Below the pieces are notes generated by a model. That model did not search any database and was not told the DNA's origin. It worked only from the letters and a program-made list of their open reading frames with translations. Below are positions 43,505 to 56,663 of a stretch of 64,000 nucleotides of DNA, one piece after another. The position numbers and the translations under genes were made by a program. The stretch is from Bacillus sp. FJAT-44742 (lineage in GTDB: Bacteria; Bacillota; Bacilli; Bacillales; Marinococcaceae). Every line of letters starts with the position of its first letter. Within the stretch, counting starts at the first letter, position 1. Location: assembly GCF_002797315.1 (NCBI RefSeq), contig NZ_KZ454936.1, positions 1,869,645 to 1,933,644 of the forward strand, read 5' to 3'.

Positions 43505-45396
43505 GCCTGTTTAATTTCTTCCATTACGTAGGCTTCAATGATGTCTCCTTCTTTAATGTCGTTGAAATTATTAAGGGTTACACCACACTCATACCCGTTT
43601 TGCACTTCTTTAACATCATCTTTAAAACGTTTGAGAGCATTCAACCCACCTTCATAGATGACAACCCCGTCTCTAATCAGACGGACATCAGAATCACGGG
43701 TGATTTTCCCTTCAAGGACATAGCTTCCGGCAATAGTGCCGATTTTGGAAACATTGAATGTCTGACGCACTTCAACCTGTCCAATGACCTTTTCACGATA
43801 TTCAGGATCAAGCATCCCTTTTAATGCTGCTTCAATTTCTTCAATAGCATCATAAATAACACGATGCAGGCGGACATCAACGTTTTCAACTTCCGCTGTA
43901 CGCTTAGCATTTACATCAGGGCGGACATTAAACCCTATGACAATGGCATTTGATGCGGCTGCTAAAATAATATCTGATTCTGCAATCGCTCCGACGCCAG
44001 TATGAATGATGTTAATCTTAGCGCCTTCTACCTCGATTTTCTCAAGGGATCCTCGTAATGCTTCGGCAGAGCCTTGAACGTCTGCCTTGACGATAATATT
44101 GATTTCTTTCATTTCACCTTGCTGAATTTGATCAAATAAATCATCAAGACTGACTTTGTTCGTTTGAGAGCGTTCCTCGTCTCTTGCCCTTATGCCTCTC
44201 GCTTCCCCTATTTGCCTTGCTTTTTTCTCATCTTCAAAAATCACAAATTGATCTCCAGCTTGTGGAACATCATTTAATCCTGTAATCTCAACGGGAGTAG
44301 AAGGTCCTGCTGTTTTTACACGACGGCCTACATCATTAACCATGGCCCGAATACGGCCAAATGTGTTACCCACTACAATAGGGTCTCCCACTTTCATCGT
44401 TCCTGATTGTACGAGAAGAGTAGCAACCGGCCCTCTTCCTTTATCAAGTTCAGCTTCAACGACCGTACCCCGTCCGCGTTTATCAGGGTTCGCTTTTAGC
44501 TCTTCCACTTCCGCTACAAGGAGAATCATTTCCAGGAGTTCATCTATACCTTCATTCTTAACAGCTGAAACATTTACAAAAATCGTTTCTCCGCCCCATG
44601 CTTCAGGGAGAAGGTTGTGTTCAGAAAGCTCCTGCATGACGCGATCCGGATTTGCATTTTCTTTATCCATTTTGTTAACTGCCACAATAATTGGAACTTC
44701 AGCTGCTTTCGCATGGTTGATTGCTTCAACAGTTTGTGGCATAACTCCATCATCTGCCGCTACGACTAGAATCGTAATATCGGTAACTTGAGCTCCACGT
44801 GCACGCATGGTTGTAAAAGCCGCATGTCCTGGCGTATCAAGAAACGTAATTTTCTTGCCGTTTTCCTCAACCTGGTAGGCACCAATATGCTGGGTGATTC
44901 CTCCAGCTTCCCCTTCCGTTACCTTTGTATGGCGGATAGAGTCAAGCAAAGTCGTTTTGCCGTGGTCAACGTGCCCCATGATTGTCACGACAGGTGGCCG
45001 CTCTTGTACATGTTCTTCTTTATCATCTTCTTCTTCCACGTAATGTTCAATATCCAGCTCATCTACATAGACTTCTTCTTCAACTTCCACCCCAAATTCT
45101 TCCCCAAGGAGTTCAATTGTTTCTTTGCTGAGCTGTTCATTTTTGGTTGCCATTACACCAAGAAACATTAACTTTTTAATAATTTCAGAAGAATCTTTAT
45201 GAAGCTTTGCAGCTAATTCTCCTACTGTAAGAGTGCCTGGATAAGTGATTTTTTCTGGGGTAGGTACTGTTTGACGTGGCTGCTGTGGTCTTTTCCTTGC
45301 TCCCCCGCCTCGTCTTTGCTGCTTTCCTTTTCTTGCGTTAGGATTTCTGTTTCCTTGTCCTTGTCTATTCTGGGTTTTCTTATCATTATTACTCAT
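43501..45396 (-). CDS. infB: Translation initiation factor IF-2, short form
   Basis: This 631-residue GTPase places initiator tRNA on the 30S subunit. It has a basic Arg/Gln/Gly-rich lead (1-45), one IF2-N module ([23 protein letters not shown]), an acidic linker, the G domain ([17 protein letters not shown]) and C-terminal domains. Most Bacillus IF-2 proteins are about 700-740 residues with an extra N-terminal module; that module is absent, and an in-frame stop lies eight codons upstream of the ATG. The size is close to the shorter of the two IF-2 forms of B. subtilis. The ribosome binding site is weak (GTGG). Confidence 0.95.
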   Translation of the reverse strand: MSNNDKKTQNRQGQGNRNPNARKGKQQRRGGGARKRPQQPRQTVPTPEKITYPGTLTVGELAAKLHKDSSEIIKKLMFLGVMATKNEQLSKETIELLGEEFGVEVEEEVYVDELDIEHYVEEEDDKEEHVQERPPVVTIMGHVDHGKTTLLDSIRHTKVTEGEAGGITQHIGAYQVEENGKKITFLDTPGHAAFTTMRARGAQVTDITILVVAADDGVMPQTVEAINHAKAAEVPIIVAVNKMDKENANPDRVMQELSEHNLLPEAWGGETIFVNVSAVKNEGIDELLEMILLVAEVEELKANPDKRGRGTVVEAELDKGRGPVATLLVQSGTMKVGDPIVVGNTFGRIRAMVNDVGRRVKTAGPSTPVEITGLNDVPQAGDQFVIFEDEKKARQIGEARGIRARDEERSQTNKVSLDDLFDQIQQGEMKEINIIVKADVQGSAEALRGSLEKIEVEGAKINIIHTGVGAIAESDIILAAASNAIVIGFNVRPDVNAKRTAEVENVDVRLHRVIYDAIEEIEAALKGMLDPEYREKVIGQVEVRQTFNVSKIGTIAGSYVLEGKITRDSDVRLIRDGVVIYEGGLNALKRFKDDVKEVQNGYECGVTLNNFNDIKEGDIIEAYVMEEIKQA

Positions 45397-45620
45397 GCTA
45401 TTACCACGGCCTTCCTATTGGGATCTGTTGTCCCTTTTCTTTCAAAGTGATCCTTTTATAATCAAAAGGTGAATGCTTCTTTTCTTTGCCTCTTTGCAAA
45501 CAAGAAAGCTTATCCTGCCCTTTTGTCTTCAAGGTCAATGATTCAGAATCTTTACAGGAGTAGTAACCACCTGCACCTCTAAAAAACTCCTATCATAATA
45601 AAGCATAACTCTTTTTATTA

Positions 45621-45923
45621 TCAATCATCAAGAAGTGAAATCATTTTTTCTGCAAAGCCCTTATCAGCAATGCCTGCGATTACTCGCTGTTCTTTCCCCA
45701 TAGCCTGCCCAAGCTGGTCCCGGCTCCCGGCAGTACGCCACGGGATTTGATAAAACGTGCATTTATCCTGAACTTTCTTTCTTGTGTTAGGGGAAGCATC
45801 ATCTGAGACAAGCACAAGATAAACGGTCTTTTTCCTCAATTCCTTAAGGACAATTTCTTCTCCGGAGAGTACCTTTCCTGCTCTGACCGCAAGACCAAGA
45901 AATGAGTAAAAAGAATTGTTCAT
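45621..45923 (-). CDS. ylxQ: L7Ae-family RNA-binding protein YlxQ
   Basis: This 100-residue L7Ae/L30e-like protein (FLGLAVRAGKVLSGEE, LVLVSDDASPNT) is predicted to bind kink-turn RNA. Its ATG overlaps the ylxR stop (ATGA). A gap of 224 bp, long for this operon, separates it from infB. Confidence 0.93.
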   Translation of the reverse strand: MNNSFYSFLGLAVRAGKVLSGEEIVLKELRKKTVYLVLVSDDASPNTRKKVQDKCTFYQIPWRTAGSRDQLGQAMGKEQRVIAGIADKGFAEKMISLLDD

Positions 45924-46195
45924 TTCCTGCCCGCCTTTTGTCTTTCCTGTTCCAGTCTGTCATATTCCTCTGCAGACAGCTTGACTTTTAAATGTCTGGA
46001 CAGCAAATCCTTTTGCTTGGCCTGCAAAAAAGATTCTTCGCTGTTAGTAAGATAAGCGCCTCTTCCGTTCATTTTCCCGCCTGGGTCAACGGAAACTTCC
46101 CCTTCTGGAGAGCGCACCACTCGGATAAGTTCTTTCTTTGCCTTCATCTCACCCGTTGCTATGCATTTTCGCAGCGGCACTTTTCTCTTTTTCAC
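45920..46195 (-). CDS. rnpM: YlxR/RnpM-family RNA-binding protein
   Basis: This 91-residue YlxR-family protein (RKCIATGEMKAKKELIRVVR, GRGAYL) has members that bind RNase P RNA and modulate its activity. The start is GTG at 46195 after GGGGAGAGG. It lies between nusA and ylxQ, as is usual. Confidence 0.93.
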   Translation of the reverse strand: MKKRKVPLRKCIATGEMKAKKELIRVVRSPEGEVSVDPGGKMNGRGAYLTNSEESFLQAKQKDLLSRHLKVKLSAEEYDRLEQERQKAGRK

Positions 46196-46209
46196 TGTCC
46201 TCTCCCCTT

Positions 46210-47400
46210 TTAGTCTTTTTCACTTTCGTCCCAGTCCATCTCCGGGTCATCAGGATTACCTGGCTCAAGCCAGTCTTCTTCATCTTCAACATGGCTTTCC
46301 TCATCTGGCTCTTTCTTCGGTTCTGCACCAGGAACATTTGCTGTTTGAGGATCATAGAGCCCAAGTTCTTTCGCTTCTGTTTCATTTTTGATGTCAATTT
46401 TCCAGCCTGTTAATTTTGCTGCCAGACGTGCATTTTGTCCTCTTTTTCCGATAGCAAGTGAAAGCTGGTAATCAGGTACAACGACAAGCGTACTTTTTTC
46501 TTCTTCGTTCACCTGTACATCCAGGACTTTTGAAGGACTGAGTGCATTAGCAACGTAGTCTACCGGATTCTCAGACCAGCGGACAATATCAATTTTTTCG
46601 CCTTTCAGTTCATCCACAATGGTCTGAACCCGCTGACCTCTTGGACCTACACACGAGCCTACAGGATCGACATCTTTGTCTTCAGCATAAACAGAAATCT
46701 TGGAGCGGTCACCAGCTTCACGGGCGACCGAGACAATTTCTACAGTGCCATCATAGATCTCTGGAACTTCAAGCTCAAAAAGACGCTTTAACAGCCCCGG
46801 GTGAGTACGAGAAATCATGATTTGCGGCCCTTTTGTCGTCTTTTCAACTTTCGTAATATAAGCCTTAATTCTGTCGTTATGTTTATAATGTTCGTTGCTC
46901 ATCTGCTCACTTTGAGGAAGCAGGGCCTCTACCTTTCCTAGATCAACATAAATAAACCGGTGATCCTGGCGCTGTACTATCCCGGTCATTATGTCTTCTT
47001 CACGGTCTATAAAATCAGAATAAATAATGCTTCTCTCAGCTTCCCGCACACGCTGGGTCACCACTTGTTTAGCGGTCTGAGCTGCAATGCGGCCGAAGTT
47101 TTTTGGCGTAACTTCTATTTCCACGACATCATCAAGCTCATAAGCCGGGTTGATTTCCTTAGCTGCTTCAATGGAAATTTCCAGGCGCGGATCAAAAACC
47201 TCTTCCACAACTTCTTTGCGTGCAAATACTCTGATGGTTCCTGTATCACGGTTCACGTCAACCCGCACGTTTTGAGCCTGATTGAAATTCCTTTTGTATG
47301 CCGAGATCAGAGCCGCTTCAATGGCTTCCACAATGACCTCTTTTTCAATTCCTTTATCTGTTTCCAGCGTTGACAACGCATCCATAAAGTCACTATTCAT
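46210..47400 (-). CDS. nusA: Transcription termination/antitermination protein NusA
   Basis: This 396-residue protein has an N-terminal RNA-polymerase-binding domain, an S1 domain (about 135-200), two KH domains ([15 protein letters not shown] and [19 protein letters not shown]) and an acidic C-terminal tail. It enhances pausing and intrinsic termination. The ATG follows GAAAGGGGG. Confidence 0.97.
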   Translation of the reverse strand: MNSDFMDALSTLETDKGIEKEVIVEAIEAALISAYKRNFNQAQNVRVDVNRDTGTIRVFARKEVVEEVFDPRLEISIEAAKEINPAYELDDVVEIEVTPKNFGRIAAQTAKQVVTQRVREAERSIIYSDFIDREEDIMTGIVQRQDHRFIYVDLGKVEALLPQSEQMSNEHYKHNDRIKAYITKVEKTTKGPQIMISRTHPGLLKRLFELEVPEIYDGTVEIVSVAREAGDRSKISVYAEDKDVDPVGSCVGPRGQRVQTIVDELKGEKIDIVRWSENPVDYVANALSPSKVLDVQVNEEEKSTLVVVPDYQLSLAIGKRGQNARLAAKLTGWKIDIKNETEAKELGLYDPQTANVPGAEPKKEPDEESHVEDEEDWLEPGNPDDPEMDWDESEKD

Positions 47401-47457
47401 GGATGTTATATCCCCCTTTCAAAGACCGTCTCTCGGCCATTCCTAGCCCCGTAAGCT

Positions 47458-47928
47458 TTAAATAAGAACAGCCAGGCGGGCCTTTGCTACTTTATCATAT
47501 GGTACCTCATACGTTTTTTTCTTTTGCTTTACTTTCACTTCGATTTGTAAAACAGAGCCGTCAAAGTCAATCAGTGCTCCCTCAAATGCCTTTTCACCTT
47601 CCACAGGCTCGTAAGTTGTCACATAAACGTTTTTTCCAATAGCTTTGTACATATCCTTTTCTGTTTTCAAGGGACGTTCTGCACCGGGAGAAGAGACCTC
47701 AAGATAGTACGCCTGCTTAATGGGATCTTCCTGATCAAGCTTTTCACTTAATTGTTCACTGACCTTGCCGCATTCTTCAATATCGACGCCATTTTCACCA
47801 TCAATGAACACACGTAAAAACCAGTTTTCCCCTTCCTTTTTGAACTCTACATCAACAAGCTCAAGGTTCATTTCCTCCACAATAGGGTCAACCAAGCGAG
47901 AAGTAATTTCAGTCACTCGATCGCTCAT
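47458..47928 (-). CDS. rimP: Ribosome maturation factor RimP
   Basis: This 156-residue 30S assembly factor has [20 protein letters not shown], the acidic [10 protein letters not shown] region and [11 protein letters not shown]. First gene of the nusA-infB operon. The ATG follows AAAGGAGG. Confidence 0.96.
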   Translation of the reverse strand: MSDRVTEITSRLVDPIVEEMNLELVDVEFKKEGENWFLRVFIDGENGVDIEECGKVSEQLSEKLDQEDPIKQAYYLEVSSPGAERPLKTEKDMYKAIGKNVYVTTYEPVEGEKAFEGALIDFDGSVLQIEVKVKQKKKTYEVPYDKVAKARLAVLI

Positions 47929-47994
47929 GCCAAACCTCCTTTTTATACAGTTCTTTTCGTTTGTTAATATGATAAATTAGTCCTTAATGCAAAC

Positions 47995-48020
47995 GAAAGA
48001 GTGGGTTTCCCCACTCTTTC
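47995..48020 (-). terminator. Terminator between polC and rimP
   Basis: GAAAGAGTGG/CCACTCTTTC (47995-48004/48011-48020) is a stable hairpin, but the following minus-strand tract (GTTTGCATT) is weak, so termination may be partial. The polC 3' end also has a shorter CCCTCTT/AAGAGGG stem near 48092-48118. Confidence 0.5.
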
Positions 48021-48106
48021 CCCATTCGTTATCCAAAGTATCACCATAGAAAAGGTACCATATTCTGCTTAATATTGCAAGACAGGCCACCCTCTTCCCG
48101 TTTTTC

Positions 48107-51100
48107 TTAAAAGAGGGAAAGTTGGTTTGAGTCTGGTAGGCCTTCTAAGCAGCCATGAGCATCTAAATGCTCGATTACAGTCTTTGTTGCTCTGCTTCGC
48201 TGCTGCAAGTCCTCCTTTGAAAGGAACTCTCCATCTTCTCTGACTCTTTCAATGCTAAGGGCAGCATTTGTTCCTACACCGTCTAACGAATTAAAAGGAG
48301 GAATTAACGTTTCCCCGTCCACGACAAACTCAGTAGCTTTTGAACGGTAAAGATCTACTTTCTGGAAAGAGAACCCTCGTTCACACATTTCCAGAGCAAG
48401 CTCCAGCACAGTCACCAGGTTCTTTTCTTTAGGTGAAGCATCAAAGCCTTTCGCTTGTATTTCCTGGATCCTTGCTTTAATCGGGCCTCCTCCCTTCACC
48501 ATCGTATCAATGTCAAAATCCCCGGCTCTTACGGTAAAGTAAGAAGCATAAAAAAGGATCGGGTAATGAACTTTAAAATAAGCAATCCGTACAGCCATTA
48601 ATACATAAGCCGCGGCGTGAGCTTTCGGGAACATATATTTAATCTTGAGGCAAGACTCAATGTACCAGTCGGGCACGTCGTTTTTCTTCATCTCTTCGAC
48701 CCAGTCATCTTGCAGGCCTTTCCCTTTACGAACAAATTCCATGATTTTAAAAGCCAGGGAATGCTCGACTCCTTTGTAGATTAAATAAACCATAATATCA
48801 TCCCGGCAGCCAATCACGTCCTTCAGCTCGCACGTTCCGCTTTGAATCAGCTCCTGAGCGTTCCCAAGCCACACATCTGCTCCGTGTGAAAGACCAGAAA
48901 TCTGCACCAGTTCAGAAAATGTGCTCGGGCTTGTTTCTTCAAGCATCTGACGAACAAAACGGGTTCCAAATTCGGGAATACCGTACGTGCCTGTTTTGCA
49001 AAGGATCTGCTCTTCAGTCACTCCGAGGACATCAGGCCCGCTGAAAATTTTCATTACCTCAGGATCATCCACAGGAATCGTTTTAGGGTCGATTCCGCTT
49101 AAATCCTGAAGCATCCTGATAACAGTCGGATCATCGTGGCCAAGAATATCAAGCTTTAATAGATTGTCATGGATGGAGTGGAAATCAAAATGTGTCGTCC
49201 GCCATTCCGAGGTTTTATCATCTGCCGGAAACTGAACCGGACAGAAGTCATGAATATCGTACTCTTCAGGAACAACGATGATGCCGCCTGGGTGCTGGCC
49301 TGTTGTTCGTTTAACACCTGTACATCCCGACACGAGACGGTCAATTTCTGCTCCCCTGTAATGGAGATCATGATCCCCCTGATAACCTTTTACAAAACCG
49401 TAGGCTGTCTTATCAGCAACCGTGCCGATTGTTCCTGCCCGGTACACATTCTTCTCTCCAAACAGTTCTTTTGTATAGTTATGGGCTCTCGGCTGATAGG
49501 CTCCCGAGAAGTTCAAATCAATATCGGGAACCTTATCCCCTTTAAAGCCAAGGAAGGTTTCAAAGGGAATGTCATGTCCATCTTTTACATACGCTGTTCC
49601 GCATTTTTCACAGTCTTTTTCAGGAAGGTCAAAGCCTGAACCAACGGAACCGTCATTAAAGAAATATGAATGCTGGCACGATGGACATACATAATGAGGC
49701 GGAAGTGGGTTTACCTCTGTGATTTCAGTCATGGTTGCTACAAAGGAGGAACCGACAGAACCACGTGAACCGACAAGATACCCGTCATCCAAGGATTTTT
49801 TTACAAGTTTTTGAGAAATTAAATAAATAACGGCAAATCCATGACCGATAATACTCTTTAACTCTTTTTCCAGGCGGGCTTCTACAATCTCTGGAAGAGG
49901 ATCACCATATATACTTTTGGCTCTGTTGTAACTCATTTCCCGCATTTCTTCATCAGCGCCTTCAATGTTTGGCGTGTAAAGATCATCGGGAATAGGGTGT
50001 ATCTCCTCGATAGAATCAGCGATAGCCTGAGTGTTTTCTATAACAAGCTCTTTCGCCTTTTCTTCACCTAGAAACGAAAAGCATTCAAGCATTTCCTGGG
50101 TGGTTCGAAAGTGCACTTGTGGCTGGGTTTGTTTGTTTAATGGATTTGCCCCTCCCTGGGAAGCGATGAGAATCTTTCGGTAGATATGCTCCTTGGGGTC
50201 AAGGTAATGGGCATTTCCTGCGGCCACTACTTTTTTGTTGAGCTTTTGCCCTAAGTCTATAATTTTGTTAATGATTTCATAAATCGCTTCTTCATTTCTT
50301 ACAAGCTCTTTTTCCACTAAGTGGTGATAGTTGGCAGGCGGCTGGACCTCTAAATAATCATAAAATTTTGCAGCTTCCTCTGCTTCCTCCGGAGATTTCT
50401 GCATCATTGTTTCAAAAACCTCTCCTTTATCACATCCAGACCCGACGAGAAGGCCCTCTCGATGCTGTTGCAGCTGAGAACGAGGAATGCGAGGAGTTCT
50501 AAAAAAGTAGTTTAAATGAGACATGGAAACAAGCTTATAAAGGTTTTTCAAGCCTTCCTGGTTTTGCGCGAGCAAAATACAGTGTGACGGACGAAGACGA
50601 TGGAAATCCCCTTGGCCCATATTATTATTTAACTCATCGTGATATTCAATTTGGTTCTCCACAGCATCTTTCACCATTTTCCACAGCAGATAACCTGTTG
50701 CTTCCGCATCGTAAATTGCTCTGTGATGACTGACCAGCTCAATATCGAACTTTTTACATAATGTATTTAATCGGTGATTTTTCAGCTGCGGGTAGAGAAA
50801 CCTCCCAAGCTCTAACGTATCTACTACAGGATTAGGAGCAGCGCCTATTCCAATTTTTTTAAAGCCTGCATTCAGAAAGCCCATATCAAAGCTTGCATTA
50901 TGGGCAACTAAGATATCATCACCGATAAAGTCATGAAAATCCTTTAACACATCGCCGACTTCCGGGGCATCTGCAACCATATCATCTGTGATCCCTGTCA
51001 AATCAATGATCGTATTTGACAATGTTTCGTGAGGGTTTGCAAACGATTCAAACCGGTCAATAATTTCCCCATCTTTAATTTTGACCGCTGCCAGCTCAAT

Positions 51101-52411
51101 GATTGTGTCATATACAACAGACAATCCTGTGGTTTCCACGTCAAAAACGACGTATGTCTCATCCATTAGAAGGCGGCGGGCTTCATTGTATGCAATAGGG
51201 ACCCCGTCATCTACTAAATTGGCCTCAAGGCCGTACAGCACCTTTATTCCATTCTTCTGTGCTGCTCCATATGCTTCAGGAAAAGCCTGGACAACTCCAT
51301 GATCTGTTACTGCTACTGCTTTGTGTCCCCACTTAGCTGCCTGAGCTACGTAGCTGCCCGCTGTATGGATTCCGTCCATTTGGCTCATCGCCGTGTGCAG
51401 ATGCAGCTCTACTCTCTTCTCATCTTCCGGTGCCTCATCCATTCTCTCATGAGGATCTATCTGGATCACATCATTTGCAATCATAACCAGGTCCCTCACG
51501 AAGGTGTCGTTTTGAATGCCTCCTCTTACCTTAAGCCACATGCCTTTTTTGACTGCCTGCAGGTTAGGGACATCTTCTTTATCACGAGAAAACATCTTAA
51601 CAAGAATAGAATCGGTATAATCCGTAATCTTAAAGGTTAGTAATGTTCGGCCACTTCGCAGTTCCCTGGTTTCCGATTCAAATACATAGCCTTGTACCGT
51701 AATGCGACGCTCTTCATCTTCAATGGTTTCAAGGGCCACCGGGTCATCCTTTATGGGATAGCCGATTTGCAGGCGTTCTTGTTTCCGTCCCTCCGCAGCT
51801 TGCTGCTCCTGCTTTTTCTTTTCCATCAAAGCTTCGATCACTTTCGTCTGGTCTTCCTGCTTTTTCTTTTCTTCGAACTGCTCTTGCTCTTCTTTGGATG
51901 AATGAACTTGAGACTGAAGCTGGTATTTATTAAACCCTAAAGAAAGCAAGGCATCATGTAAAGGGTCTTGAACCCTTCTTTCAATCATTGTTCCTTCGGC
52001 CTCATTTTTGCATGAAACAACAAGGTGATTTCCCTTCACTTCTGGCGGACTGTTTTGAAGCCTTTGACGGAGGTGAGGAGCAACTCCTTCCATCTTATCA
52101 ACGATTGCCGGCCAAAATTCTTCCAGTTTTTCAGACGGCAAAGCTCCTTCTGCATATCGTATAGAACACTGCACGGAAGCAATATGCTGAAATGCTTGCT
52201 GTATTCTTTCATGCAGCAGGAGAAAAACTGTATGGGTAAGAGGTTTATCTAATAGAAAATAGAAATGCCACCGCTTTTCTTCTTTAAAAATTGACAGCTT
52301 TTCAATTTTCCCCTCTTGAAAATAGTCCTTCACAACGTCCTGAGGCATCATGATCTGTTCAAGGAGCAACTGAAAGCGTTCCTTGCGTATTTGTTGGTCT
52401 TCCCCAGTCAA
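48107..52411 (-). CDS. polC: DNA polymerase III alpha subunit, PolC type
   Basis: The 1434-residue replicative polymerase of low-GC Gram-positives has an N-terminal domain and OB fold (about 230-320), a PHP domain ([14 protein letters not shown] onward, about 335) split by a 3'-5' exonuclease ([20 protein letters not shown], about 420-580), a Cys-rich zinc motif (CPSCQHSY and CEKCGTAYV) and the palm with PDIDLNFSG. The length equals that of B. subtilis PolC. The start is TTG at 52411 with GGAGGG upstream. Confidence 0.97.
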   Translation of the reverse strand: MTGEDQQIRKERFQLLLEQIMMPQDVVKDYFQEGKIEKLSIFKEEKRWHFYFLLDKPLTHTVFLLLHERIQQAFQHIASVQCSIRYAEGALPSEKLEEFWPAIVDKMEGVAPHLRQRLQNSPPEVKGNHLVVSCKNEAEGTMIERRVQDPLHDALLSLGFNKYQLQSQVHSSKEEQEQFEEKKKQEDQTKVIEALMEKKKQEQQAAEGRKQERLQIGYPIKDDPVALETIEDEERRITVQGYVFESETRELRSGRTLLTFKITDYTDSILVKMFSRDKEDVPNLQAVKKGMWLKVRGGIQNDTFVRDLVMIANDVIQIDPHERMDEAPEDEKRVELHLHTAMSQMDGIHTAGSYVAQAAKWGHKAVAVTDHGVVQAFPEAYGAAQKNGIKVLYGLEANLVDDGVPIAYNEARRLLMDETYVVFDVETTGLSVVYDTIIELAAVKIKDGEIIDRFESFANPHETLSNTIIDLTGITDDMVADAPEVGDVLKDFHDFIGDDILVAHNASFDMGFLNAGFKKIGIGAAPNPVVDTLELGRFLYPQLKNHRLNTLCKKFDIELVSHHRAIYDAEATGYLLWKMVKDAVENQIEYHDELNNNMGQGDFHRLRPSHCILLAQNQEGLKNLYKLVSMSHLNYFFRTPRIPRSQLQQHREGLLVGSGCDKGEVFETMMQKSPEEAEEAAKFYDYLEVQPPANYHHLVEKELVRNEEAIYEIINKIIDLGQKLNKKVVAAGNAHYLDPKEHIYRKILIASQGGANPLNKQTQPQVHFRTTQEMLECFSFLGEEKAKELVIENTQAIADSIEEIHPIPDDLYTPNIEGADEEMREMSYNRAKSIYGDPLPEIVEARLEKELKSIIGHGFAVIYLISQKLVKKSLDDGYLVGSRGSVGSSFVATMTEITEVNPLPPHYVCPSCQHSYFFNDGSVGSGFDLPEKDCEKCGTAYVKDGHDIPFETFLGFKGDKVPDIDLNFSGAYQPRAHNYTKELFGEKNVYRAGTIGTVADKTAYGFVKGYQGDHDLHYRGAEIDRLVSGCTGVKRTTGQHPGGIIVVPEEYDIHDFCPVQFPADDKTSEWRTTHFDFHSIHDNLLKLDILGHDDPTVIRMLQDLSGIDPKTIPVDDPEVMKIFSGPDVLGVTEEQILCKTGTYGIPEFGTRFVRQMLEETSPSTFSELVQISGLSHGADVWLGNAQELIQSGTCELKDVIGCRDDIMVYLIYKGVEHSLAFKIMEFVRKGKGLQDDWVEEMKKNDVPDWYIESCLKIKYMFPKAHAAAYVLMAVRIAYFKVHYPILFYASYFTVRAGDFDIDTMVKGGGPIKARIQEIQAKGFDASPKEKNLVTVLELALEMCERGFSFQKVDLYRSKATEFVVDGETLIPPFNSLDGVGTNAALSIERVREDGEFLSKEDLQQRSRATKTVIEHLDAHGCLEGLPDSNQLSLF

Positions 52412-52449
52412 CCTTCTTCCCTCCTTGCTTACCTGGCCATTAGAATGGC

Positions 52450-52478
52450 AATGGTACCCTTACATTAAGGGTACCATT
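52450..52478. terminator. Hairpin between proS and polC
   Basis: The 13-bp stem AATGGTACCCTTA/TAAGGGTACCATT (52450-52462/52466-52478) has a 3-nt loop. It lacks a T run on the minus strand, so it may be a processing or attenuating element. Confidence 0.45.
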
Positions 52479-52488
52479 CTCTCTTTTC

Positions 52489-54201
52489 TTATTGAATTGT
52501 GTTGAAGAGTGACTCAAGATAAGAAGGTAATTCATCCTTGTGGACCTCTTCCATTTCACCTGTTCGACGCACCTTCACTTCCACAATTCCTTCATCTGCT
52601 TTTTTCCCGCACGCAATTCGTACAGGAAGTCCGAATAAATCAGAGTCTTTAAATTTCACGCCCGCCCGTTCCTTGCGGTCATCATATAATACATCAAATC
52701 CAGCTTTGCGGAGACTGGCATATAACTCTGTGCCCAATTCACTCTGTTCTGCTTTTTTCGCATTTAGTGTGAGAAGGTGGAGATCGAATGGCGCCACTGC
52801 TTTGGGCCATACAATGCCATTTTCATCGTGGTGCTGTTCCAGGATTGCAGCCACCGTTCTGCTTACTCCAATACCGTAACAACCCATGATTAGCGGCTGG
52901 GTCTTCCCATTTTCATCTAAATACTCTGCCTTTAATGCTTCACTGTATTTAGTCCCAAGCTTAAAGACATGACCCACTTCAATTCCCTTGGCAAACTTAA
53001 TTGTTCCCTGGCCATCAGCTGAGGGATCTCCTTCTTGAATGAAACGCAAATCTCCAAAACCATTGACACGAAAATCACGTTCAATATTGGCGTTGGTATA
53101 GTGCTTGTCTTCTTCATTGCCGCCGCAAAGGCTGTTCATCATTCCGGCCACCTCGTGGTCAGCAATAATTTGAATTCCCTGTTTCAAATCAATAGGACCA
53201 ATGGAGCCTGGACGGCAGCCCGTATGCTGCAGTACCTGTTCCGGACTGGCCGATTCCACCTGTACAGTATCAAAATAACGGCCGACTTTTACATCGTTTA
53301 CTTCCCGATCTCCCCGGCAGAGTACCAGCACTGGCTCATCATCCACAAAAAACAGAACCGATTTTAAAATATCTTTTGCCTCGATTCCCAGGCCGGCAGA
53401 CAACTCCTCAATCGTTCTCATGTTCGGTGTGTCTATTTTTTCAAGAGGCTTCTCTTCTCCTCTTCTTTCCACGTTTGGTTTCGGTACTTCAGCAATCTCA
53501 ATGTTTGCGGCATAGGAGGAAGAGTCAGAATAAGCAATCGTATCCTCTCCAACATCTGACAACACCATGAATTCATGAGTGCCGCCTTTTCCTCCAATGG
53601 CGCCTGCATCAGCTTCTACTGCCCTGAAATCAAGGCCGCACCTGCTGAATATTTTTTCATATGCCTGATACATTGCTTGATAGCTTTGATCAAGGCCTTC
53701 TTTTGAGGAATCAAAAGAATAAGCATCTTTCATGATAAATTCTCGAGAACGAAGCACTCCAAAGCGCGGGCGCCTTTCGTCTCTATATTTGGTCTGAATT
53801 TGATAAAGGTTTACAGGGAGTTTTTTGTAAGAATTCAACTCATCCCTTACTAGACTCGTAATCACTTCTTCATGGGTAGCCCCCAGTACAAAATCTCGCG
53901 TGTGGCGATCTTTGAGGCGCATAAGCTCTGGTCCGTAATCATCTAATCTGCCAGATTCCTCCCACAGCTCTGCAGGCTGGATCGCAGGCATTAAAAGCTC
54001 CTGCCCGCCTGCTTCGTCCATTTCTTCACGAATGATCTCTTCCACCTTGCGGAGCACCCTTTTTCCCAAAGGGAGATAGGAATAGATTCCAGCGGCATTT
54101 TGGCGGATTAAGCCAGCTCGGAGCATAAGCTGATGACTGGCTATATCTGCTCCAGCCGGGATGTCTCGCATGGTTGGACTAAAAAACGACTGCTGTTTCA
54201 T
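52489..54201 (-). CDS. proS: Prolyl-tRNA synthetase
   Basis: This 570-residue class II synthetase has motif 2 ([18 protein letters not shown]), an inserted editing domain between motifs 2 and 3 (about 235-385) as in the bacterial type, motif 3 ([17 protein letters not shown]) and a C-terminal anticodon-binding domain. It charges tRNA-Pro and clears Ala-tRNA-Pro. Confidence 0.97.
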   Translation of the reverse strand: MKQQSFFSPTMRDIPAGADIASHQLMLRAGLIRQNAAGIYSYLPLGKRVLRKVEEIIREEMDEAGGQELLMPAIQPAELWEESGRLDDYGPELMRLKDRHTRDFVLGATHEEVITSLVRDELNSYKKLPVNLYQIQTKYRDERRPRFGVLRSREFIMKDAYSFDSSKEGLDQSYQAMYQAYEKIFSRCGLDFRAVEADAGAIGGKGGTHEFMVLSDVGEDTIAYSDSSSYAANIEIAEVPKPNVERRGEEKPLEKIDTPNMRTIEELSAGLGIEAKDILKSVLFFVDDEPVLVLCRGDREVNDVKVGRYFDTVQVESASPEQVLQHTGCRPGSIGPIDLKQGIQIIADHEVAGMMNSLCGGNEEDKHYTNANIERDFRVNGFGDLRFIQEGDPSADGQGTIKFAKGIEVGHVFKLGTKYSEALKAEYLDENGKTQPLIMGCYGIGVSRTVAAILEQHHDENGIVWPKAVAPFDLHLLTLNAKKAEQSELGTELYASLRKAGFDVLYDDRKERAGVKFKDSDLFGLPVRIACGKKADEGIVEVKVRRTGEMEEVHKDELPSYLESLFNTIQ

Positions 54202-54235
54202 ACATTAGTGCCTCTCTTTCTAACACTTTAATTAT

Positions 54236-55501
54236 CTATAGGAAAAATTTGTTTATATCATTCCAGGTCACTACAAGCATGAGTAAAAACAATAAAGCAA
54301 AACCTACAAAATGAACAAGCCCCTCTTTTTGAGGATCCACAGGTTTTCCCCGTACCGCTTCAAATCCAATAAATAAAAGCCGGCCTCCGTCTAAAGCTGG
54401 AAGAGGCAGTAAATTAACAATGCCAAGGTTCACACTTAAGAGTGCCGCCCATTGGATAAGGAGAATTGTACCCATCGCTGCAGCTTCACCAGTGTAATTA
54501 TAAATGCCGACTGGGCCAGCGAGATAATCTAATGAAAAATTACCAGTGACTATCATGCCTAAAACATCAAAGATTAATATTGTGACTTCATACACTTGAA
54601 CGGCCCCAAATTGGATCGCTTCTATTGGGGAGTGTTCTGCTGGAGCATTTACCCCAATAAATCCTTCTTGCCGTTCTGTCATTTCATTATAATGGGAAGT
54701 CGTCACGACTGGAATGGATAGAATTTCACCATTTCTTTCAACCTGAAACACCACTTCTTCGTTTGGGTGTTCCTGGATCTGGGCAGTCATTTCCTCCCAT
54801 GTATTCACTTCTTCTCCCCCAATAGCTAATACCTGGTCTCCTGCCTCCAGCCCATATTCGTTGGCAGGTCCGTCACCAGTGAGCTCTCCCAGTTCTGCCT
54901 GGTCATACTGAGGGACCCCGTTAATAAGGCCAAATAACACGAGAAGGAAAAATGCAAGCACAAAATTCATTGCTGGTCCCGCAAAAATCGCCAGTGCCTT
55001 TTGGCTTGGCTTTTTAGAACCAAACTGCCGGTCCCAAGGAGCTATTTGGGAGGCTTGTTCATCGACAACAAGCTCTGCTTTATCATTTACCTTAAAGGTT
55101 TGTAGTTCTTCTTCCTCTCCGGTATAAGCTTGAATAATGAGATCATGTTCAAGGTCTGCTCTTTCTACAGAAACGACCTTTGCTTCCGGATGCTTCGATT
55201 TATTGTTAACAATGATTCGGCTGACTTCACCTACTTGATTAAACACAAGCCCTACTTCATAGCCAGGCTTAAGCTGGACAAGCTCAGGATCCTCTCCCGC
55301 CATTCGTACAAATCCGCCTAACGGAAGCAGCCGTATAGTGTAAACAGTCTCGTTTTTCTTAAAAGAGAACAGCTTTGGCCCAAACCCAATGGCGAACTCC
55401 CTGCACAATATCCCAGCACGTTTTGCAAAATATAAATGACCCCATTCATGCACGGCAACGAGAACACCAAATATTATAATTATGGCTATTAAAGTATTCA
55501 C
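54236..55501 (-). CDS. rseP: Site-2 zinc metalloprotease RseP/RasP
   Basis: This 421-residue intramembrane protease has HEWGH in the first membrane helix, a PDZ domain (about 195-270) and the second metal motif [15 protein letters not shown] near the C-terminus. It cleaves anti-sigma factors such as RsiW and FtsL in B. subtilis. The start is GTG at 55501 after GGTGGG. Between dxr and proS, as expected. Confidence 0.95.
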   Translation of the reverse strand: MNTLIAIIIIFGVLVAVHEWGHLYFAKRAGILCREFAIGFGPKLFSFKKNETVYTIRLLPLGGFVRMAGEDPELVQLKPGYEVGLVFNQVGEVSRIIVNNKSKHPEAKVVSVERADLEHDLIIQAYTGEEEELQTFKVNDKAELVVDEQASQIAPWDRQFGSKKPSQKALAIFAGPAMNFVLAFFLLVLFGLINGVPQYDQAELGELTGDGPANEYGLEAGDQVLAIGGEEVNTWEEMTAQIQEHPNEEVVFQVERNGEILSIPVVTTSHYNEMTERQEGFIGVNAPAEHSPIEAIQFGAVQVYEVTILIFDVLGMIVTGNFSLDYLAGPVGIYNYTGEAAAMGTILLIQWAALLSVNLGIVNLLPLPALDGGRLLFIGFEAVRGKPVDPQKEGLVHFVGFALLFLLMLVVTWNDINKFFL

Positions 55502-55514
55502 TTATTTCCCACCT

Positions 55515-56663
55515 TCAATTTAATCGTGTGCGCACGTACTCTCTTGTCTCTTGATCTACCTGCAAAATGGTATCTAATGAAGGATTCTTCAGGGTACTGT
55601 GACGGTTCATTGCTTCTTCAATCACATCTTCAATTCCAAGAAAGGAAATGCTTTTTTGAAGGAATGCCTCCACTGCTACTTCATTTGCCGCATTCAATAC
55701 CACAGGCATCGTGCCGCCTTCTTTCCCAGCGTCAAATGCATATTGAAGACATTTATAACGCTTGAAATCAGGCTGTTTAAAATCCAATGTCCCAGCTTCC
55801 CATAAGTTTAACCTTTTTGTATCTTTTAGTTCAAGTCTTTTCGGGTAAGACAAAGCATATTGAATAGGCACTCTCATATCAGGGGTCCCCAGCTGTGCCA
55901 GTACGCTTCCGTCCTGGTATTCAACCAGGGAGTGAATAATGCTTTCACGATGAAGGAGGACTTCAATCTGCTCGTAGGCAATTCCAAAAAGCCAATGGGC
56001 TTCAATGACTTCCAGCCCCTTATTCATCATTGTGGCTGAGTCTATAGTGATCTTCGCCCCCATTGACCAATTTGGGTGGTTTAACGCATCTTCCACTGTC
56101 ACCCCACTCAGCTGATTCCTGCTCAAATCACGAAAGCTCCCTCCAGAGGCAGTAAGGATTAAGCGGCTGACTTCATCTGTAAGACTTCCTTCCAGGCACT
56201 GAAAGATGGCCGAGTGTTCACTATCCACAGGCAGAACTTGTACATTATTTTCTTTGGCTTTTTCCATAACGATGTGTCCTGCTGTAACCAAGGTCTCTTT
56301 GTTGGCAATTCCAATAACTTTCCCTGCCTCAATAGCGGCCAGCGTGGGTTCAAGCCCCACGCTTCCAAGCACCGCATTCATTAAGAAATCCGCTTCAGGA
56401 TGAACTGCGACTTCCTTTAATCCTTCACCTCCATAAACCACATTTGTTCCTGCAGGCACCTCAGCCCTAATTTTTTCCGCATCCTTTTCCTCTGCCACTG
56501 ACACGGTCTCTGGCTTAAACTCATTGATTTGTGAAATGGCAAGCTTTGTATTACGACCGGCTGACATAGATACCAATGAAAATTTATCAGGGTGTGTCCG
56601 AATAATGTCTAAAGTCTGGGTACCGATAGATCCTGTGGAACCGAGCAGTGCAATATGTTTCAT
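55515..56663 (-). CDS. dxr: 1-deoxy-D-xylulose 5-phosphate reductoisomerase
   Basis: This 382-residue NADPH enzyme of the MEP isoprenoid pathway has [13 protein letters not shown] at the N-terminus, the metal-binding [22 protein letters not shown], and [22 protein letters not shown] given here as separate motifs at about residues 145-225. It supplies isoprenoid precursors used by UppS two genes upstream. Confidence 0.96.
   Translation of the reverse strand: MKHIALLGSTGSIGTQTLDIIRTHPDKFSLVSMSAGRNTKLAISQINEFKPETVSVAEEKDAEKIRAEVPAGTNVVYGGEGLKEVAVHPEADFLMNAVLGSVGLEPTLAAIEAGKVIGIANKETLVTAGHIVMEKAKENNVQVLPVDSEHSAIFQCLEGSLTDEVSRLILTASGGSFRDLSRNQLSGVTVEDALNHPNWSMGAKITIDSATMMNKGLEVIEAHWLFGIAYEQIEVLLHRESIIHSLVEYQDGSVLAQLGTPDMRVPIQYALSYPKRLELKDTKRLNLWEAGTLDFKQPDFKRYKCLQYAFDAGKEGGTMPVVLNAANEVAVEAFLQKSISFLGIEDVIEEAMNRHSTLKNPSLDTILQVDQETREYVRTRLN

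Noticed and set aside
44788-45171. Plus-strand ORF of 127 residues opposite infB
   Set aside because: It is antisense to the conserved IF-2 G domain and Phe-rich, with no translation signal.
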